From JADJPL01 sp041183125 (GTDB taxonomy: Bacteria; Bacteroidota; Bacteroidia; Chitinophagales; Saprospiraceae), in NCBI GenBank assembly GCA_041183125.1, contig JBEGMH010000070.1:1-9896 (forward strand): a stretch of DNA of 9,896 nucleotides, written 5' to 3'. Positions within the stretch are counted from its first letter, which is position 1. Each line of letters begins with the position of its first letter. This document shows, one piece after another, positions 6,293 to 9,896 of this stretch. Below the pieces are notes generated by a model. It was given only the letters and a program-made list of their open reading frames with translations. It made no database searches and was not told where the DNA came from. The position numbers and the translations under genes were made by a program.

Positions 6293-8254
6293 ATGAAAAA
6301 AAATATCTGGCTTTTCGCCCTATGCCTGGCTGCTACTGCCCGGGCACAAGACCCAGGGGTCCTGGAAAATATCGCCGAATCGGAAAAAGCAGCCTGGCTG
6401 CGCAACCGACAGGCGTTCGAAAAAAGCCTTACCACCCTTGCCAGCAGCCCAACGGACATCCACTACACGCGCTTCCGCTGGTGGGTGGACCCCGCGGTGT
6501 ACTACATCCGGGGAGAGGTGATGACCGTCTTTGAGGCGACTGAGCCCGTTTCAAAACTCGATTTTGATTTCTCGGCGGCCTTGAAAATGGACAGCATCTT
6601 TTGGCGCGGTACCAAAGTGGGGCATTCCCGCAAAGGAGATATTCTTACCGTTCTGTTGCCCAAGCCTTTAGCCCCTTTTTTATCCGATACCATCACCTTT
6701 CACTATCAGGGTATTCCTCCTTCTTCCGGGTTCGGCTCCTTCATCACTACGACGCACGGCGCCGGGAAACCCGTCCTCTGGACGCTCTCTGAGCCTTATG
6801 GGGCGATGGAGTGGATGCCCTGTAAACAGGCGCTGACCGACAAAATTGACTCCATAGACGTATTCATCGTCCACCCGCAGGGGTACCGGGCAGCCAGCAA
6901 CGGCCTTCTGCAATCGGAAACGACCGAAAACGGCAAAGTTACCACACACTGGAAACACCGCTACCCCATAGCCACCTACCTCGTCGCCATCGCTGTCACC
7001 GACTACGTGGAAATCCGGGGGGAGCTAAAATACCCCGGGGGCACGATGCCCCTCATCAATTATGTGTATCCGGAATCGGTATCCGCCATCCAGGCCAGTA
7101 TGCCGAATGTCGTAGCACAGTTGCAGTTGTACAACGAGTTGTTCGGCTTGTACCCCTTCCACAAGGAAAAATACGGCCACGCCCAGTTTAGCTGGGGTGG
7201 GGGGATGGAACACCAGACGATGTCTTTCATGGTGAATTTTGGCTTCGAACTGGTCGCCCATGAAATGGCGCATCAGTGGTTCGGCGACAAAGTAACCTGC
7301 GGCTCCTGGGAGGAAATCTGGCTGAACGAGGGCTTCGCTACCTACCTCAGCGGCCTGTGCTACGAACGGCTGCAACCTCAAAACTGGTACTCGTTCAAGT
7401 CCTCGCATATCCGCACTACGACCGGGCAGCCCGGGGGCTCTGTCCGGGTAGACGATACGACAAACGTAAACCGCATTTTTTCGTCCCGCTTATCCTATTC
7501 GAAAGGTGCCATGCTCCTTCACATGTTGCGCTGGATCTGCGGGGACGCAGCCTTCTTCAGCGCCTTGCGCAACTACCTCAACGACCCGCTCCTGGCGTAT
7601 GGCTACGGTACTACGGCTGCTCTGCAAGCCCACCTGGAAAAGAGCTCCGGGAAAAAACTGGAGGGCTTTTTCGCGGATTGGTACTACGGCCAGGGCTATC
7701 CCTCGTACGCCATCTCCTGGTCGCAGGATGCCAACCGCCAACTGTACATCAAAGTAAACCAGACGCAGTCCCATGCTTCGGTGCCGTACTTCGAACTCCC
7801 GCTGCCCATCCGCCTGAACGGTGTGCAGGGGCAGCGCAAGGACATCGTGCTGGACCACCGCAGCGAAGGCCAGGTCTTTCAACTTCCGTCCGACTTCGAC
7901 GTCGCTTCCCTGGCGTTTGACCCGGACCTTTGGCTGACTACCCGCAACAATACCGTCAGCAAAACCGTGGTGAACGTGCAGGACCTCTCGGCGTCGGGGT
8001 ATCTGCTCCGCCTGGAACCCAATCCCGTTTCAGAGGGAGTCATCCACTCGGTGCTGTCGGCACCCACTGCCGGTGAGGCACACCTCATTCTGGAACAGGC
8101 CGATGGAAAGATACTGCGCCATACCAAAGAAACCCTGATGGAGGGAGAGAACCGCTTTTCCATCGAAATCCGGGGCGTTGCGGCAGGAGTATATACCCTG
8201 CGGATAAAAAACCCGGTGGGGGAACTATCGGCCAGGGTGCTCGTGTTGCCATGA
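6293..8254 (+). CDS. Secreted M1-family zinc aminopeptidase-like protein with T9SS C-terminal sorting domain
   Basis: A 653-residue exported metallopeptidase. MKKNIWLFALCLAATARA is a Sec signal peptide, cleaved at about residue 18. An M1 N-terminal beta domain covers roughly 20-225. The catalytic domain carries the exopeptidase motif GGMEHQ (303-308, a variant of GAMEN), zinc ligands H323 and H327 in HEMAH, the third ligand E346 in NEGFA after the standard 18-residue gap, and the catalytic tyrosine Y402 in YSKGA. The large C-terminal ARM-type domain of long M1 enzymes is absent. Residues 574-653 begin LEPNP and contain DGKIL and GVYTLRI, as in type A T9SS sorting domains. The protein should therefore cross the outer membrane and be surface-bound or released. 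The ATG at 6293 is preferred as MKK begins the signal peptide; an ATG six codons upstream is possible. The stop overlaps the next start (ATGA). Peptide specificity is unknown. Confidence 0.93.
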   Translation: MKKNIWLFALCLAATARAQDPGVLENIAESEKAAWLRNRQAFEKSLTTLASSPTDIHYTRFRWWVDPAVYYIRGEVMTVFEATEPVSKLDFDFSAALKMDSIFWRGTKVGHSRKGDILTVLLPKPLAPFLSDTITFHYQGIPPSSGFGSFITTTHGAGKPVLWTLSEPYGAMEWMPCKQALTDKIDSIDVFIVHPQGYRAASNGLLQSETTENGKVTTHWKHRYPIATYLVAIAVTDYVEIRGELKYPGGTMPLINYVYPESVSAIQASMPNVVAQLQLYNELFGLYPFHKEKYGHAQFSWGGGMEHQTMSFMVNFGFELVAHEMAHQWFGDKVTCGSWEEIWLNEGFATYLSGLCYERLQPQNWYSFKSSHIRTTTGQPGGSVRVDDTTNVNRIFSSRLSYSKGAMLLHMLRWICGDAAFFSALRNYLNDPLLAYGYGTTAALQAHLEKSSGKKLEGFFADWYYGQGYPSYAISWSQDANRQLYIKVNQTQSHASVPYFELPLPIRLNGVQGQRKDIVLDHRSEGQVFQLPSDFDVASLAFDPDLWLTTRNNTVSKTVVNVQDLSASGYLLRLEPNPVSEGVIHSVLSAPTAGEAHLILEQADGKILRHTKETLMEGENRFSIEIRGVAAGVYTLRIKNPVGELSARVLVLP

Positions 8255-8913
8255 GCCTTTTGGTAGATTTGCACACCCATGCGTGGCCAGTGCCCAGTCT
8301 TGATCGCCTGGCGTTCCATTCTTTTCACCAAAAAGAAAGCGGCCTGGCCCAGTATGCCCTGCCTTTTTCGGCAGGGCTGCATCCCTGGTTTCTCGAACCC
8401 GCGCACATGGAGCCCCAGTGGGCGTGGCTGGACGCGGCGCTGTCCTTGCCCAACCTGCGCATGGTGGGGGAGATCGGCCTGGACCGCCTGCGCGGCCCGG
8501 CGCTGGATATCCAGGTTGCTTGCCTGGAAAAGGTGCTGCTCAAAGCGGAAGCGCTGGGCAAGCCTGCTCTGTTTCACTGCGTCCGCGCTTATGAGGAACT
8601 AAACCGGCTGGTGTCCCATCCGCCGCGGCATATCCCGCTGATCTTGCACGGATTTACAGGGGGGCTCAACAAACTGAAGGGCTTGCTGCCTTATCCCTAC
8701 TACTTCTCCTTTGGAGCCGCTATCCTCCGGGATGGGCATCCGGTGCTGGAAGCGTTTCAGGCAGTGCCCATCGGGCGCTTGTTCCTGGAAACAGATGACA
8801 GCGGACGGGATATTGCCGACCTATACGATAGGGCGGCACAACTACGTCGTCTATCTTTATCGGAATTAGAAACACAAATTTGGGAAAACAGTATTAAAAT
8901 CGGTATCGCATGA
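8251..8913 (+). CDS. TatD-family metal-dependent hydrolase
   Basis: A 220-residue TIM-barrel hydrolase of the TatD family, whose studied members are Mg-dependent DNases or exonucleases in the cytosol. Every expected metal-ligand motif is visible: DLHTH (H8, H10), GEIGLD (E74), FHC (H109), HGFTG (H133) and ETDD (D182). GLHPW (42-46) is also a family hallmark. It is shorter than typical TatD proteins of about 255-265 residues, mainly through trimmed loops rather than loss of a catalytic segment. The ATG overlaps the stop of the M1 peptidase gene by 4 nt, and its own stop overlaps the next ATG by 4 nt, so its translation is probably coupled on both sides. It has no signal peptide. Whether it acts on DNA, RNA or a smaller substrate cannot be decided from sequence. 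Confidence 0.9.
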   Translation: MSLLVDLHTHAWPVPSLDRLAFHSFHQKESGLAQYALPFSAGLHPWFLEPAHMEPQWAWLDAALSLPNLRMVGEIGLDRLRGPALDIQVACLEKVLLKAEALGKPALFHCVRAYEELNRLVSHPPRHIPLILHGFTGGLNKLKGLLPYPYYFSFGAAILRDGHPVLEAFQAVPIGRLFLETDDSGRDIADLYDRAAQLRRLSLSELETQIWENSIKIGIA

Positions 8914-9632
8914 GTGAATGGTCTTGGTTGGCACGCACAGAGCTGCTCGTCGGGAAGGAAAAAGTGGAAAAACTGAACCGCGCCAGGGTGATGGTGGTCG
9001 GCCTGGGAGGCGTGGGCAGCTTCGCGGCGGAGTTCCTGTGCCGCGCAGGGATTGGCCGTATGACCATCATTGATGGCGACACCGTGGACCGGAGTAACAA
9101 AAACCGGCAACTGCCCGCACTGGACTCTACCATCGGACAGGAAAAAGCACAGGTCATGGCCGCCCGCATGCGCGATATCAGCCCGGAATTAGAGCTCCTG
9201 GTCATCCCGCACTTCCAGGAACCGGATAATATGGCCCGCCTGCTCCAGGAAGAATATGACTTTGTGCTAGACTGCATAGACAGCCTCCAGCCCAAAATCC
9301 AATTGATCACGACCTGCCTGCAGGCCGAACAGCCGTTCATCAGCTCTATGGGGGCCGGTGGGAGGTACAACCCGGAGTTTATTCGCATAGCCCCCCTGGG
9401 CAAAACCCACCAATGCCCGTTTGCCCAGCAGGTGCGCAAATCCGTGCGCCGCCAAGGGTTCAGCACGGATTTCCCGGTCGTGTTCTCCGATGAGCCCACC
9501 CTGCCGGGTTCTATGGAAAAAACGGATGGTACCCGCTATAAAAAATCGTACTATGGTACTATCTCTTACATGCCGGCCTTGTTTGGACTGTACATGGCCT
9601 CTTATGTGATCCGGAAGACGATGGAGGACTGA
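8910..9632 (+). CDS. tcdA: tRNA threonylcarbamoyladenosine dehydratase (TcdA/CsdL-like, ThiF/E1 fold)
   Basis: A 240-residue E1-like enzyme that, by family, uses ATP to cyclise the t6A modification at position 37 of ANN-decoding tRNAs to ct6A. The nucleotide-binding loop GLGGVG (31-36) is followed by FLCRAGIG, the acidic D55/D57 pair, SNKNRQ (62-67), K79 and DCIDSLQPK (121-129), all in the order expected for TcdA. GAGGRYNPE and KTHQCPFAQQVRK correspond to the TcdA segment that E. coli writes GAGGQIDPT and KTIQDPLAAKLRE (E. coli sequence from memory). The C-terminal SYMPALFGLYMASYVI matches the closing helix region. No MoeB/ThiF-type zinc-binding CxxC pairs or rhodanese domain are present, which favours TcdA over MoeB or ThiF. 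It is the third gene of the M1-TatD-TcdA operon, with an ATGA overlap upstream. Confidence 0.9.
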   Translation: MSEWSWLARTELLVGKEKVEKLNRARVMVVGLGGVGSFAAEFLCRAGIGRMTIIDGDTVDRSNKNRQLPALDSTIGQEKAQVMAARMRDISPELELLVIPHFQEPDNMARLLQEEYDFVLDCIDSLQPKIQLITTCLQAEQPFISSMGAGGRYNPEFIRIAPLGKTHQCPFAQQVRKSVRRQGFSTDFPVVFSDEPTLPGSMEKTDGTRYKKSYYGTISYMPALFGLYMASYVIRKTMED

Positions 9633-9696
9633 GGTCGCGAAGTGGGAGCTATGTTTTGCCGCGTCCATTGGATGCGATGAGGAAAGCCATCCGCCT

Positions 9697-9896
9697 TTAC
9701 CCCTCCAGCGCCTGCGAAAGATCGCCCAGGATGTCCTGCACGCTTTCTATGCCGACCGACACGCGTACCAAACCGTCCGTTATGCCGTGCGCCAAGCGGA
9801 TTTCGAGCGGAACCTTGGAATGCGACATGGTGGCGGGGTGCATGATCAATGTATCTACGTCGCCCATCGTGGGGGCGAGTTTGCAGAACCTCAGCT
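9697..9896 (-). CDS. Cys/Met-metabolism PLP-dependent enzyme, C-terminal part, cut by window edge
   Basis: The last 65 codons of a transsulfuration-family PLP enzyme (cystathionine gamma-lyase/synthase, methionine gamma-lyase or O-acetylhomoserine sulfhydrylase type). This reading frame enters from the right edge and ends in TAA at 9699-9697. The visible protein contains GDVDTLIMHPATMSHSKVP, in which the family shows its substrate-carboxylate-binding segment. HGITDGLVRVSVGIESVQDI and DLSQALEG then give the standard family ending. The PLP-binding lysine and the N-terminal domain lie outside the window, so the exact reaction cannot be assigned. The gene converges on tcdA with 64 nt between stops; no clear terminator hairpin with a T-run was seen there. 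Confidence 0.92.
   Translation of the reverse strand, partial: LRFCKLAPTMGDVDTLIMHPATMSHSKVPLEIRLAHGITDGLVRVSVGIESVQDILGDLSQALEG

Noticed and set aside
7276..7920. 214-codon open frame in another frame inside the M1 peptidase
   Set aside because: It lies wholly within a gene whose catalytic motifs are intact. The protein is rich in R, P and L, as expected from GC-rich out-of-frame reading.
7879..8577. 232-codon antisense open frame over the M1/TatD junction
   Set aside because: It opposes two well-supported genes and shows no domain pattern.

Overview
The window reads as a chromosomal segment of a Bacteroidota bacterium, possibly Saprospiria- or Chitinophagia-like; this placement is inferred. 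Three things support it. The M1 peptidase ends in a type A-like sorting domain of the type IX secretion system (T9SS), which is confined to this phylum and its relatives. Three promoter-like sites match the Bacteroidota -7 consensus TAnnTTTG. Starts generally lack Shine-Dalgarno sequences. No tRNA, rRNA, CRISPR array, insertion sequence or phage gene was seen.

Left block (1-2734, minus strand): a tripartite RND efflux operon in the order outer-membrane factor (TolC-like), periplasmic adaptor lipoprotein (HlyD/AcrA-like) and inner-membrane RND pump. The pump is cut by the window edge after 101 codons. The genes are almost contiguous, and a -7 box lies 42 nt before the first ATG.

Middle block (2735-6091): a plus-strand pair, a soluble DPM1-like GT2 glycosyltransferase and a small SAM-dependent methyltransferase, runs head-on into a minus-strand polytopic GT-C (ArnT/PMT-like) glycosyltransferase. 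Only 3 nt separate the converging stop codons. Both arms begin with the same 13-nt promoter core, TATCTTTGCGGGG. This suggests one co-expressed module in which a polyprenyl-phosphate sugar made by the GT2 enzyme is the donor for the GT-C enzyme. The acceptor is unknown.

Right block (6293-9632, plus strand): a secreted M1 metallopeptidase, a TatD-like metal-dependent hydrolase and a TcdA-like tRNA threonylcarbamoyladenosine dehydratase. They are joined by two 4-nt ATGA overlaps, so they are probably translationally coupled. A convergent minus-strand gene at the right edge encodes the C-terminus of a Cys/Met-metabolism PLP enzyme.

Most of this is recognisable housekeeping or accessory gene content. 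I found no convincing undescribed defence or mobile system. The points most worth a second look are the shared promoter on the two converging glycosyltransferase arms and the coupling of an exported protease to cytosolic tRNA-modification and hydrolase genes.
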